Shown one piece after another: positions 26,207 through 35,380 of a stretch of DNA of 64,000 nt (positions within the stretch are counted from its first letter, which is position 1; each line of letters starts with the position of its first letter). Source of the stretch: Metabacillus kandeliae (GTDB taxonomy: Bacteria; Bacillota; Bacilli; Bacillales; Bacillaceae); contig NZ_JAJOZE010000014.1 in assembly GCF_021166585.1 (NCBI RefSeq), positions 1-64,000 on the forward strand, read 5' to 3'. A program made the position numbers and the translations under genes. The notes under the pieces are model-generated. The model did not search any database, was not told where the DNA came from, and worked only from the letters and a program-made list of their open reading frames with translations.

Positions 26207-26234
26207 GTCATATAAACTTCATATAAATTTTACT
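26207..26234 (+). promoter_or_regulatory. PhoP-box-like direct repeats
   Basis: GTCATA, TTCATA and TTTACT occur at exact 11-bp steps (26207, 26218, 26229), the helical-turn spacing of PhoP half-sites. A TATATT -10-like element follows at ~26267. The region 26044-26459 has no other clear content. Confidence 0.45.
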
Positions 26235-26459
26235 GGATTACAGTAGAACGTCACACTTTAAACTAGTATATTTTAGATACTATTTGATGTGGGAGCCCTG
26301 ATAAAGGATCGATTAAATAATAAACTGAAGGAGTTGAACACAGAAAGTACTCCCAGCCGCGGCACAAGCTGGCAGTGATCGAATAAACAGAACCAATCAC
26401 AGCTCGACCGTATGATTTATCATTTCATCATGTATTTTCATAAAAAGGAGAGTTTATCT

Positions 26460-28256
26460 ATGAAAAATAAGAGCTTGAAGCTGCCTGTCCCTGTGATTCT
26501 TGCCTTTTCCCTTTTGGTTCCCGCCAATTCATCGCCTGCTGCTGCAGAAGGAACGGATCAGCCGGTACACATCCACGAGATCCAGGGTGCTGGCCATACA
26601 TCACCATATGTGAATCAGGCGGTTGCGGATGTACAGGGTGTGGTTACGGCCGTTGTCGATAAAAACAATTTCTATATGCAGGACCCCAATCCCGATGATG
26701 ACACGAAAACCTCTGAAGGAATTCTTGTTTACAAAAAAGATCATGGAATGGCTCAAGGCGATTTAGTCAAAGCGAGCGGAACCGTTAAGGAATGGGTTCT
26801 GGATGGGTACTCTGATAAATTGCAGACTGACGCGCCTATAACGGAAATCAGTGCTTCAGCCGTAACAAAGGAAGCCCAGGGTGCAGAGCTTCCGCAGGCT
26901 GTCATTATCGGAAAAGACCGCATCGCACCGGACGAAGTGATCGATAATGATGGAATGAAGGAATTTGATCCTGAACAGGATGGGCTAGACTTTTATGAGA
27001 GCCTTGAAGGCATGCGGACAGGTGTGGAAAATGCGAAAGTTATTGCCCCTCAAAGCTACGGAGAATTGGTTGTTGTGCCAGGGTCGGCCGCAACCAATAC
27101 AGTTCATGGCGGACTTCGGGCAACAAAAGAAGATTTTAACCCTGAACGGGTTTTCATCGACATAAATGATAGGAACTTTATAGCAAAGTCCGGCGACTCT
27201 TTTAAAGGGCTCATTACGGGTGTATTAAGCTACAGCTTCGGCAACTACAAAGTTTTAGCGGATAGAACGGCACTTCCTGAATTTGCAGAAGGAACGGCAA
27301 AAAGAGAAACAGTGTCTTTTAACAAAATAGAAGATCAGTTAACCGTTGCTTCCTATAATGTAGAAAATTTCTCTGCCGCAGATTCAGATGAGAAAGTTAC
27401 GAAGCTTGCAGCAGCGATCGTTTCCAATCTGAAAAAACCGGATATCATCGGGCTGACAGAGATGCAGGACAATGACGGACCTCTTGACAGCGGACAAACC
27501 GCTTCAGATGAAAGTGCCAAAAAGCTGATTGATAAAATCAGGTCATTGGGAGGACCAAAGTATACATACACGGACATCGCCCCCGAAAATAATAAGGACG
27601 GCGGCCAGCCGGGAGGAAATATTCGTGTAGGATTTCTTTATAACAAAGACCGTGTCTCCATGACACCAGGTACAAAAGGAACGTCCACACAGGCTGTTGG
27701 ATTTAATAAAGGAAAGCTGACACTGAACCCAGGCCGGATTGCCCCGGAAAATGAGGCCTTTGCAAACAGCCGCAAGCCGCTTGCAGCACAGTTTGAGTTT
27801 AAAGGAAAAAAAGTCATCCTTGTTGCGAACCACTTCAACTCAAAAGGCGGAGATCAGCCGCTATTCGGCAAAAATCAGCCGCCTGTACTCGGAAGCGAGG
27901 TGCAGCGCCACAAAATTGCCGGCATCCTTAACAGCTTTGTGAAAGATGTAAAAGCAAAGGACCCGAAGGCAAACATGATCCTGCTTGGGGACTTCAATGA
28001 TTTCGAGTTTTCCAAGACATTTGATATTTTGAAGGGCTCTGAATTAAGCAACATGGTCGATAGGATTCCAGCAGAAAAGAGATTTTCTTATAATTATCAA
28101 GGAAACTCACAGGTTCTGGATCATATCCTTGTATCAAATAATCTCACAGATGCTACAAAGGCCGAAATCGTTCACATTAACTCTTCTTTCATGGAACAGC
28201 AGGGGAGAGCAAGTGACCATGATCCGTTAATTATTCAAACAAAATTAATAAAGTAA
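26460..28256 (+). CDS. Secreted endonuclease/exonuclease/phosphatase-family nuclease
   Basis: A 598-aa exported protein: signal peptide to ~residue 31, an OB-fold-like domain (VADVQGVVTAV...FYMQDP), then an EEP nuclease domain. Active-site motifs are SYNVENF, TEMQDN, ANHFNSKGG, LLGDFNDF and ASDHDP, matching the Mg2+-dependent DNase I fold. The ATG at 26460 follows AAAAGGAGAG; the upstream extension lacks a site. It probably degrades extracellular DNA, possibly for phosphate. Confidence 0.9.
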   Translation: MKNKSLKLPVPVILAFSLLVPANSSPAAAEGTDQPVHIHEIQGAGHTSPYVNQAVADVQGVVTAVVDKNNFYMQDPNPDDDTKTSEGILVYKKDHGMAQGDLVKASGTVKEWVLDGYSDKLQTDAPITEISASAVTKEAQGAELPQAVIIGKDRIAPDEVIDNDGMKEFDPEQDGLDFYESLEGMRTGVENAKVIAPQSYGELVVVPGSAATNTVHGGLRATKEDFNPERVFIDINDRNFIAKSGDSFKGLITGVLSYSFGNYKVLADRTALPEFAEGTAKRETVSFNKIEDQLTVASYNVENFSAADSDEKVTKLAAAIVSNLKKPDIIGLTEMQDNDGPLDSGQTASDESAKKLIDKIRSLGGPKYTYTDIAPENNKDGGQPGGNIRVGFLYNKDRVSMTPGTKGTSTQAVGFNKGKLTLNPGRIAPENEAFANSRKPLAAQFEFKGKKVILVANHFNSKGGDQPLFGKNQPPVLGSEVQRHKIAGILNSFVKDVKAKDPKANMILLGDFNDFEFSKTFDILKGSELSNMVDRIPAEKRFSYNYQGNSQVLDHILVSNNLTDATKAEIVHINSSFMEQQGRASDHDPLIIQTKLIK

Positions 28257-28310
28257 CCAGGTTATAAGGGGCCATCCAACTCATGATGGCGCAGTCAAAG
28301 CAGTTAATTT

Positions 28311-28412
28311 TGGTATTTTTCCGTAAAAAAAAGCAGAGACCCATTTAATTCGGCCTCTGTTTTTTTAGTTATTTAATATTTAGGAAGCAAGAGAACCGTC
28401 CCCATGCTTCCT
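28311..28412 (+). repeat. ~95-bp direct repeat, right copy (terminator plus REP-like hairpin)
   Basis: Aligns with 23961-24055 along its length. It contains the nuclease terminator (GCAGAGACC / GGCCTCTGTTTTTTT) and the hairpin GGAAGCAAGAGAACCGTCCCCATGCTTCC split around 28383-28411. Confidence 0.85.
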
Positions 28413-28944
28413 AGTTCTTCAACAAATAATTATGCAAGCCAAGCAGCCGTGCTTTAAATTCACTTGTGACTCTCTCGGAGTTGTAGGCACAAACAGAGAG
28501 AAGGTTGTTTTCTTCAACAATTCCTACTGCTTCGCTTTCAGCAGCTGTTAATTTGCTGCTTGCTTCTTCTTCATCGCGCCATTCCACATGGGCCCAGCTC
28601 CTGACATCAGCGCCTTTGGCAGAGTATCCTTCAATCATGTCAGGCAGGTATTCGAAAATGGAGTTGGAAGCAAAATCCCCCTTGGCATAGTAAAAATCAA
28701 AATTGTTAACCACTATGACTTTTAAAGATTGTTCTATGGTTAAAAGTGATGCTAATTTTCTTTTTATGATAGGAGCAATTCTGTCATTTTCTATTATGAT
28801 AACATACTGATTTTGCTGTATTCCGGAAATAACAAAATCTACAATATGTGCAATATACAGATCCTCATTCTCAAAAAAATATAAAATATGGCCCTTCTTG
28901 ACCGCCTTTAAATCCTTCACTTCTCTAACTAGAGCATTTTTCAA
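28411..28944 (-). CDS. MEDS domain protein
   Basis: A 177-aa protein consisting of a MEDS (DcmR-type sensory) domain: GHILYFFENEDLYIAHIVDF, YVIIIENDRI and the C-terminal CAYNSERV segment. The TTG at 28944 is chosen because TTTGGAG lies seven bases upstream; the frame continues four codons further without a site. Related proteins are stand-alone sensors or sit in histidine-kinase systems. No partner is adjacent. Confidence 0.8.
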   Translation of the reverse strand: MKNALVREVKDLKAVKKGHILYFFENEDLYIAHIVDFVISGIQQNQYVIIIENDRIAPIIKRKLASLLTIEQSLKVIVVNNFDFYYAKGDFASNSIFEYLPDMIEGYSAKGADVRSWAHVEWRDEEEASSKLTAAESEAVGIVEENNLLSVCAYNSERVTSEFKARLLGLHNYLLKN

Positions 28945-29115
28945 ATTGTACTCCAAAATGTTTGACTTACTAACTGTGTATTAAATATAACATACCGCTT
29001 CAAAAAAGGTAAAAATAATACCTGTTTTGTTCATTACCATGTCATTTATTAGGAGCTTGAAGTGATAGAGCAGGCACATGATATTGAATTGCTGAAAATG
29101 GGTGAGGCTTAAGAC

Positions 29116-29154
29116 TGCAAAAGCCGGGACTTTTGGTCCTGGCTTTTTTATTGT
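29116..29154 (+). terminator. Hairpin terminator in the 28957-29268 gap
   Basis: AAAGCCGGGAC / GTCCTGGCTTTTTT. It follows a 16-codon GTG frame (29061-29111) with a TAGGAG site, possibly the remains of a gene; nothing else is recognisable. Confidence 0.65.
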
Positions 29155-29268
29155 ATGTTTGGCTTTCTTCATAAAAGGGTAAAGTATAAAACTGAAAAAT
29201 TATCCGTAAATTAAAAATGATAAGGTCCGCCAGTCTCGGAACCCCATTCCATTAAAAGGAGAAGATCT

Positions 29269-30771
29269 ATGAACATCCACTTTAAACAGCATAACGATCT
29301 GGCTATTATAAAGGTCTGGGGCAGGCTGGAGCGGGATATATCAGCGATATGCTATGATTCGCGTTTGATTTCCAGCGGTGCCCTTTTTGTGTGTATGAAG
29401 GGCGAAAATCACGATGGACATGCCTATATCAACCAGGCTGTCCTCCGCGGCGCTGCAGCGGTTGCAGGTGATGACCCCGCACAGCTCGAAGAAGCAGCCC
29501 TCCTTCATCCGGATACAACATTTCTTTATGTAAAAGATGCCAGAAGCTTTTTGGCCTATATCTCCATACTCTTTTATCGTGAAATACATAAAAAAATAGA
29601 GACAGTCGGTGTGACTGGTACAAACGGCAAAACGACTGTTGCAGCCTATGTGAAATCCCTGATGAACAACCTGGGAACACCCAGCGGCTATATCGGTACA
29701 ATCGGCATGTATTCCTCCAAAGGAAAATTGAAGTTTAATCAAACGACCCCGACAACACCTGAATCTCATGACCTGCACGCTATCTTCACTGAACTGTACA
29801 ATGAAGGCGACAGGCTGGCCGCGATTGAAGTAACTTCTGTGGCTCTTGAGCAAAAGCGGGTGGAAGGAATAGAGTTTGACGTTGCCATTCATACGAATCT
29901 GACTCCGGAGCACCTTGAGTTTCATCATACTTTTGAAAACTATAAAAAAGCCAAACTGAAGCTTTTTCAGCAGGCAAAGAAAGCAGTCGTCAACATAGAT
30001 GATGACGGAATGGCCTCTGACATACTGGAGCTTTTTACAGGCCCTGTGCTCACCTACAGTCTTGACCCGGATTCAGAGGCTGATGTGAAAGCAGCAAATA
30101 TCTGCATGGCAGGAAAAGGAACATCCTTTGATTTAATAGTGGACGGAGAAAATTACTTTGTGAGCTCACCTGTATTCGGACGCTACAATGTGGCGAATCT
30201 TCTTGCAGCTGTATGTGCTGCCATCCACAGCGGATACACCGTTCCAGAAATTCTGTCAGGCCTTTCCTTTATTGAAAGCCCTGAAGGAAGGCTTGAGGTA
30301 CTGGAGCTTGGCGGCAGGACGATTATTCTGGATTATGCCCACACACCGCCTGCCCTCGACAATCTCTTAAAAGAAGTAAAGAAGCTGCCTCACCGCCGCT
30401 TGATAGCCATGATCGCCGGCATCGGCATCAGAGACAGGGAGAAAATGCCGAAAATGGCGAAGGCCATTGAGGGGCAGGCAGACGAAATCATTGTAACGGT
30501 CGACCACCCTGGCTACAACGATCCAATGGAGATTGTGAAGCAGGTGATGACAGGCTTCAGCAATCCGAATGCCCGAAACATTCACATGGCGCCGACCAGA
30601 ATGGAAGGGGTCATTGCAGCCCTTGAAGTCAGCAGCGAACAGGACCTTATCCTTCTCACTAGCGGCTGCATCAATGGAGCGCAGCTGGTGAAAGGGAAAA
30701 AAATCCCTCATTCTGATAAAGATATTATCAGGGATTATTTTGACTATAGAAAACCAGTTGCTGTGAATTAA
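29269..30771 (+). CDS. MurE-like Mur ligase with altered substrate motifs
   Basis: A 500-aa Mur-ligase with the MurE domain order: N-terminal UDP-binding domain, ATP domain (VTGTNGKTTVAAY, residues ~115-127; TNLTPEHLEFH) and C-terminal ligase domain. MurE adds meso-diaminopimelate using DNPR and GKGHE-type contacts; here the corresponding residues are DHPG (412-415) and SGCIN. It is therefore probably not the essential MurE but a paralogue with another acceptor. AAAAGGAGAAG precedes the ATG. Confidence 0.85.
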   Translation: MNIHFKQHNDLAIIKVWGRLERDISAICYDSRLISSGALFVCMKGENHDGHAYINQAVLRGAAAVAGDDPAQLEEAALLHPDTTFLYVKDARSFLAYISILFYREIHKKIETVGVTGTNGKTTVAAYVKSLMNNLGTPSGYIGTIGMYSSKGKLKFNQTTPTTPESHDLHAIFTELYNEGDRLAAIEVTSVALEQKRVEGIEFDVAIHTNLTPEHLEFHHTFENYKKAKLKLFQQAKKAVVNIDDDGMASDILELFTGPVLTYSLDPDSEADVKAANICMAGKGTSFDLIVDGENYFVSSPVFGRYNVANLLAAVCAAIHSGYTVPEILSGLSFIESPEGRLEVLELGGRTIILDYAHTPPALDNLLKEVKKLPHRRLIAMIAGIGIRDREKMPKMAKAIEGQADEIIVTVDHPGYNDPMEIVKQVMTGFSNPNARNIHMAPTRMEGVIAALEVSSEQDLILLTSGCINGAQLVKGKKIPHSDKDIIRDYFDYRKPVAVN

Positions 30772-30783
30772 GCGGACGTAATG

Positions 30784-30817
30784 AAGGGCACCTTGTCAAA
30801 CGGGTGTCCTTTTTCTA
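30784..30817 (+). terminator. Intrinsic terminator of the MurE-like gene
   Basis: GGGCACC / GGTGTCC stem with a TTTTTCTATTTTT tail. Confidence 0.75.
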
Positions 30818-30853
30818 TTTTTCCCTTATGATAGAAATCGGGAGGGGAACGAT

Positions 30854-31657
30854 GTGAAGGTTATTTTATTTAGCCAAGCAGCAGCAGGGACTTTTAAACA
30901 TGCATTAAAAAAAGAAATTTCCACCGGAAGTGTTCAGTTGATATCTTTTAGTGAGATTTTCTCAATAGGACCGATCAGGAAACTGCATGAAGAACAGGGG
31001 AAAAAGGAACGCCTCTTATGGCTGAGGGAAAACTTAAGAAACTTTTTTAAAGAGCTTGAGCTTCTGCAGACGAACCAGCTGGAGGCTATTGAAAATGGCA
31101 GTGAAGCGGCGATCCTCACTGCAGATAGCGCCCATGACCAGACTGGGCTCCGTTTTGCGTTATTTTTGCTAAAGAGTAAGGGATGCCGCTTCCGGGTGCT
31201 GAATGCCTCGCATGAAATAAACAAAAGCACCCCTGAAGGAGTCAGGTATGAAATCAGGAATACCGGCGAACTGTCCCCTGAACAGCATGCTTTGTTGTTT
31301 GAAAAAGTTCAGCAGGTTCCCCCGCTGAAAGAAGAGGAAATAAATAGGCTCGCAGATGAATGGCTTGCCATTTCTGAAGAAGGGGCCCTGCTCCGACTTT
31401 GGGAAAACGGCAGGATTGTCAGTGTTTCGGAAGATTATTTAGATGAGTTCATTTTGAAGCGGGCGAAAAAGGTTCATAGATGGAGAAAGAAATACATGGC
31501 CGCTGCAAGGCTGATCGGAGAAACCATCGGGCACCTTGATCAGTACATTGGAGACGATTTTATTGAATACCGCATAAGAAAGCTTGTAGAAAAGGGAGAA
31601 TTGGCTTCAAGGGGCAGAATGGATGCGTTTGGATATGAAGTCAGACGCACGATTTGA
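30854..31657 (+). CDS. DUF1835 domain protein
   Basis: A 267-aa protein with an N-terminal DUF1835 domain (VILFSQAAAGTFKHAL, SFSEIFSIGPI) and a C-terminal DUF3658-like part ending GRMDAFGYEVRRTI. GTG start behind GGAGGGG. The function is unknown. Its last ~80 bases are duplicated, with decay, at 38616-38694. Confidence 0.85.
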   Translation: MKVILFSQAAAGTFKHALKKEISTGSVQLISFSEIFSIGPIRKLHEEQGKKERLLWLRENLRNFFKELELLQTNQLEAIENGSEAAILTADSAHDQTGLRFALFLLKSKGCRFRVLNASHEINKSTPEGVRYEIRNTGELSPEQHALLFEKVQQVPPLKEEEINRLADEWLAISEEGALLRLWENGRIVSVSEDYLDEFILKRAKKVHRWRKKYMAAARLIGETIGHLDQYIGDDFIEYRIRKLVEKGELASRGRMDAFGYEVRRTI

Positions 31658-31664
31658 CAAATCG
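31585..31664 (+). repeat. Direct repeat, left copy (3' end of DUF1835 gene)
   Basis: From GTAGAAAAGGGAGA to TTTGACAAATCG; about 90 percent identical by eye to 38616-38694. The two copies bracket the ABC importer and two-component system. Confidence 0.85.
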
Positions 31665-31906
31665 AATTAATTATACAGATTCCCTTCGAGATACAGCACC
31701 TTTTCAAATCAAAGAGGGCGGATCACACCGCTCTCTCCATAAATTTCATATACTGCCTCATAATTTGTCCAGTTTCTGCTATCCTGAAAAGTTCTAAAAA
31801 TATCTAACTGAATCTAAAAATGTTGGAATTTTCAAATAAAACTTCCCGTTCTACAATTAGAATTAGAAAGATCATCCTTGGACAGATAAAATACATGTCC
31901 GAGTAA

Positions 31907-31921
31907 ATGTAATCGCTATCA
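31907..31921 (+). promoter_or_regulatory. CcpA cre site upstream of the sugar ABC operon
   Basis: ATGTAATCGCTATCA fits the cre consensus WTGNAANCGNWNNCW at every fixed position. A TTTTCA-17-TACAAT promoter lies ~50 bp upstream, so binding would block transcription in rich sugar. The rest of 31665-32064 holds no gene. Confidence 0.7.
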
Positions 31922-32064
31922 TTATTCTTTTAAACAGGGGGAATGAAAGAGAATGCCTGGCAGTTTGCCCTTTATTAGAATTTCCAGCAGCAAAAGGGAA
32001 GCGGTAAACATGAAGGACCTTATCATAAGATACGGGTTCAGCAAATGAAGAGGAGGCCATGGGA

Positions 32065-33408
32065 ATGGCAATGAAAAAAGGATGGATTAGTTTTTTATCT
32101 CTCTTGCTTGCCGCAGCCATTTTTTTGAGCGGATGTTCCAGCCAAAAAACAGAAAAGGTTCAATCATCTTCGTCTTCAGGTGATAAATCAATCACCGTAC
32201 TTGTAGAAGGAGGAAGTCCCGCCTTTAAAGTAGCGAAAGAAACGGCGGAAGAATTTAAAAGCAAAACAGGCTACGAAGTGAAAATTGAATCCGTTCCCTA
32301 TACAGGAGTTTACGACAAGCTGAAAGCAGAGGTCGCTTCAAGAGCAGGAGCTTTTGACGTGGCGACGATCGATATTCTTTGGTTTCCGGCTCTTGCAGGA
32401 GGATTGCTGCCGCTGGATGGACTGCTGACAGATCAAGTAAAATCCGATCTGTTTCCAGGTCTTGTTTCTGGAGGAAGCTATGAAGGCAAAGAATACGGGA
32501 TGCCGGTCTGGACGAATGCGAAAAATCTTCTGTACCGGAAAGACCTGTTTGAGGACAGTAAGAATAAGCAGGCATTTAAAGCAAAGTATGGCTATGAGCT
32601 GGCTCCTCCGAAAACGTGGCAGCAATACAGGGATGCTGCGAAGTTCTTCACCAGTGATACGGATAAGGATGGGAAAATCGACATGTACGGCACTACGGTA
32701 TTCGGAGCGAATAACGGCGATGCGGTTGCGAGCTGGCTTGATCATGCTGCACAAGCAGGGGCAAACCCGCTTGTGATTGACAAGGATGGCAAAGTGCTGG
32801 TCAATACAAAACCGTACGTTGATTCCCTTCAGTTCCTCTCAGACCTTCTGCGCAAGGATAAATCAGTGCCTCCTGGTGCGCTCGAAATGGCTTCAGCAGA
32901 AACTTCAGAACTGTTCTGGAGCGGCAAATCGGCTATGATGCTTGCCTGGGGCCACTTTTATGTGCCTTCAAATGATGCTAAGCAGTCAAAAGTAGCCGGA
33001 AAGGTCGGAAGTGCGCCGATGATTGCCGGCAGTGCCGGCATTGGGGCAGTGCCTGGACCGTGGTATCAGGTTATTCCGAGCTCCTCAAAAAAGCAGGAGG
33101 CAGCGAAGCAGTATTTGCAGTTCATTTATGAAAAGAATGAATTGTTTATGAAAACGCTTGGTGTTGCAGCGAGAAAATCTGTTTTTGAAAAGTACAGTAC
33201 GATGAAGGGGTATGAACATTTGCAGCCATTAATGGAAACGCTGAAAGGGCCGCAAACCCAGAACCGTCCTGCGATAAAGGAATGGCAGCAAATTGAAAGC
33301 GAAGCGCTGATCCCTGCTGTACAGTACGTTCTTTCTGGTGAAAAAACCCCTCAGGAATCACTTGATTGGGCAAAGGAAACCATTGAAGGCATCCTGCCTC
33401 CAAAATAA
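32065..33408 (+). CDS. Carbohydrate ABC transporter substrate-binding lipoprotein
   Basis: A 447-aa family-1 extracellular solute-binding protein. The lipobox FLSGC places the lipidated Cys at ~24. The mature domain has the sugar-binder layout (ESVPYTGVYDKLKAE, YWxN-type segments and a C-terminal ETIEGIL helix). The ATG at 32065 is well spaced from AGGAGG. It captures an oligosaccharide or sugar for the two permeases downstream. Confidence 0.92.
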   Translation: MAMKKGWISFLSLLLAAAIFLSGCSSQKTEKVQSSSSSGDKSITVLVEGGSPAFKVAKETAEEFKSKTGYEVKIESVPYTGVYDKLKAEVASRAGAFDVATIDILWFPALAGGLLPLDGLLTDQVKSDLFPGLVSGGSYEGKEYGMPVWTNAKNLLYRKDLFEDSKNKQAFKAKYGYELAPPKTWQQYRDAAKFFTSDTDKDGKIDMYGTTVFGANNGDAVASWLDHAAQAGANPLVIDKDGKVLVNTKPYVDSLQFLSDLLRKDKSVPPGALEMASAETSELFWSGKSAMMLAWGHFYVPSNDAKQSKVAGKVGSAPMIAGSAGIGAVPGPWYQVIPSSSKKQEAAKQYLQFIYEKNELFMKTLGVAARKSVFEKYSTMKGYEHLQPLMETLKGPQTQNRPAIKEWQQIESEALIPAVQYVLSGEKTPQESLDWAKETIEGILPPK

Positions 33409-33427
33409 TAATTTGCTGAAAAAAATT

Positions 33428-33462
33428 CCATCTCCTCTTGGCAGCAAGCAAGAGGAGATTTC
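33428..33462 (+). terminator. Stem-loop between the binding-protein and permease genes
   Basis: ATCTCCTCTTG / CAAGAGGAGAT with a short T-rich tail. Such stems usually stabilise or partially terminate, giving more binding protein than permease. Confidence 0.7.
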
Positions 33463-33483
33463 CATTAGAGAGGAGGCAATATC

Positions 33484-34374
33484 ATGAAAATACGGCATGG
33501 GGCGCTGTCTGCTATGTTCTTTATGCCTGCCGGGCTGTTTATGCTGATTTTTTTGGTCTATCCGATTTTTCTTTTAGTGAAAAACAGCTTCTTTCAGGCT
33601 GATTTGCTTAACCCTGCCGCCGCAAAGTTTGTCGGATTGGCAAACTATACGGCAACTCTTTCTTCTTCAAGATTTCTTGCCGCGCTTTGGAATACCGTCG
33701 TTTATATTTTCTTTGCAGTCGGGGCTGAATTTTTGATCGGACTCATTCTTGCTCTTTTATTGAGCAGTGCCTTTAAAGGGAGCCAGCTGATCAGGACGGT
33801 GCTGTTAAGCCCGCTGATGATTGCACCGCTTGTTTCAGGGCTGATCTGGAAATTTATGCTGAATGATCAGTTCGGCATCATCAACTGGACCTTATACAAA
33901 ATCGGCATCCTCAGAAGCCCGCATCAAATTCTGTGGCTATCGGATTCCAGGTTTTCCATCTTTTCAACGATCATGGCAGATATATGGCTTACAACTCCGT
34001 TCATGATGCTTGTTCTCCTCGCTGGCATACAGGGAATATCCAAAAGTTTGTATGAAGCAGCGGAAATTGATGGAGCCAGCAAGTGGGAAAAGTTCAGGTA
34101 TATTACGGTGCCTGCCCTCATGCCGGTAGCTTCTGTTGCCCTCTTGATCCGGATTATTGATGCTGCGAGAACGTTTGATATCGTATGGGTTCTCACACAG
34201 GGAGGGCCTGGATTTTCTTCCGAGGTACTCAGCACTTATATGTACAAAACCCTGACGCGCTATGGCCAAGTCGGCCAATCCAGTGCCATGGCTGTCATAT
34301 TTATTGTTCTCCTCCTTTTGATCAGCGCTTTCTTTGTAACAAAAATTTGGTCTCCGCAGAAAAAACATGCTTAA
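33484..34374 (+). CDS. Carbohydrate ABC transporter permease (MalF type)
   Basis: A 296-aa permease with six spans and the EAA loop EAAEIDGASKWEKF, which contacts the ATPase. AGAGAGGAGG precedes the ATG. It pairs with the next permease. Confidence 0.93.
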   Translation: MKIRHGALSAMFFMPAGLFMLIFLVYPIFLLVKNSFFQADLLNPAAAKFVGLANYTATLSSSRFLAALWNTVVYIFFAVGAEFLIGLILALLLSSAFKGSQLIRTVLLSPLMIAPLVSGLIWKFMLNDQFGIINWTLYKIGILRSPHQILWLSDSRFSIFSTIMADIWLTTPFMMLVLLAGIQGISKSLYEAAEIDGASKWEKFRYITVPALMPVASVALLIRIIDAARTFDIVWVLTQGGPGFSSEVLSTYMYKTLTRYGQVGQSSAMAVIFIVLLLLISAFFVTKIWSPQKKHA

Positions 34375-34401
34375 TCTTTTAACCGAATCGAGGTGGGATA
34401 A

Positions 34402-35292
34402 ATGCCTGAAATGCATATAGAAAAAGCAGCTGTGCAAAAGCAAGCAACTGTCCTTTTGGGAGCGAAGGCAAAGAAAAAAATATGGATGGGTTTTATTATT
34501 CTCCTGACCTGTGCCATTGCTCTTTTATTTCTAGGTCCTTATCTGTATCTTCTGCTGACTTCCTTAAAGCCTTCAGCTGAAGCGGTAAGTGCTCCGCCAT
34601 CCTTCTGGCCAAGCCGATTTTCATTTGAAAACTATGAGAATATGGTGGATACACTTCCGATTGGAAAATACTTTTTGAACAGTCTGGTAACGGCGGGGGC
34701 GAGCATGCTGGTCAGTGTTTTTTTAGGAGCCATGGCTGCCTACGGACTGACCCGCTTCTCCTCAGCAGCAGGCGGCTATTTTTTGTTATTTACACTGCTG
34801 ATCAGAATGGTGCCTATGATCAGCATTGCGATTCCTATTTATATGATTGTGAAAGATACAGGCCTGATCGACACGCAGCTTGCTTTAATTCTTGTGTACA
34901 CGGCCATTAATGTGCCATTCGCCATTTGGCTTTTGATGGGGTTTTTTGATTCCATTCCAAAGGAATACGACGAGGCTGCCAGAGTCGACGGCTGCGGATG
35001 GTTCGGCTGCTTTATCAGGGTCATTCTGCCTGTATCTCTTCCAGGGCTCGCTGCGACAGCCATTTTCACCTTCATGCTCGCCTGGAATGACTTTCTGTTG
35101 TCCCTGCTGATTACCAGTACAAACGCGAAAACAGCAACTGTCGGAATATCTGAATTTTTGACAGCTTACAATCTGGATTTGGGACCGATGACGGCGGCAG
35201 CTGTTTCATTCAGCCTTCCGGTTATGATCTTCTCCTTTTTTGTACAGCGGTATATTGTGAGCGGGATGACGCTTGGGGCTGTGAAGGAATAG
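34402..35292 (+). CDS. Carbohydrate ABC transporter permease (MalG type)
   Basis: A 296-aa permease with six spans and the EAA loop DEAARVDGCGWFGCF. Its N-terminal cytoplasmic extension includes a Lys-rich stretch. No ATPase gene follows, so the importer must borrow a shared MsmX-type ATPase encoded elsewhere, as many Bacillus sugar importers do. Confidence 0.93.
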   Translation: MPEMHIEKAAVQKQATVLLGAKAKKKIWMGFIILLTCAIALLFLGPYLYLLLTSLKPSAEAVSAPPSFWPSRFSFENYENMVDTLPIGKYFLNSLVTAGASMLVSVFLGAMAAYGLTRFSSAAGGYFLLFTLLIRMVPMISIAIPIYMIVKDTGLIDTQLALILVYTAINVPFAIWLLMGFFDSIPKEYDEAARVDGCGWFGCFIRVILPVSLPGLAATAIFTFMLAWNDFLLSLLITSTNAKTATVGISEFLTAYNLDLGPMTAAAVSFSLPVMIFSFFVQRYIVSGMTLGAVKE

Positions 35293-35380
35293 CTGGATAA
35301 GAAGATTTTAAGCATTTTGTAGGATAAATGAGATGCAGAAAGAATAGGTAATATAATGACAACGAACCAGGGTGAAAACG

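Noticed and set aside
26085..26246. 53-codon frame upstream of the secreted nuclease
   Set aside because: No ribosome binding site, and it contains the PhoP-box-like repeats expected in a promoter region.
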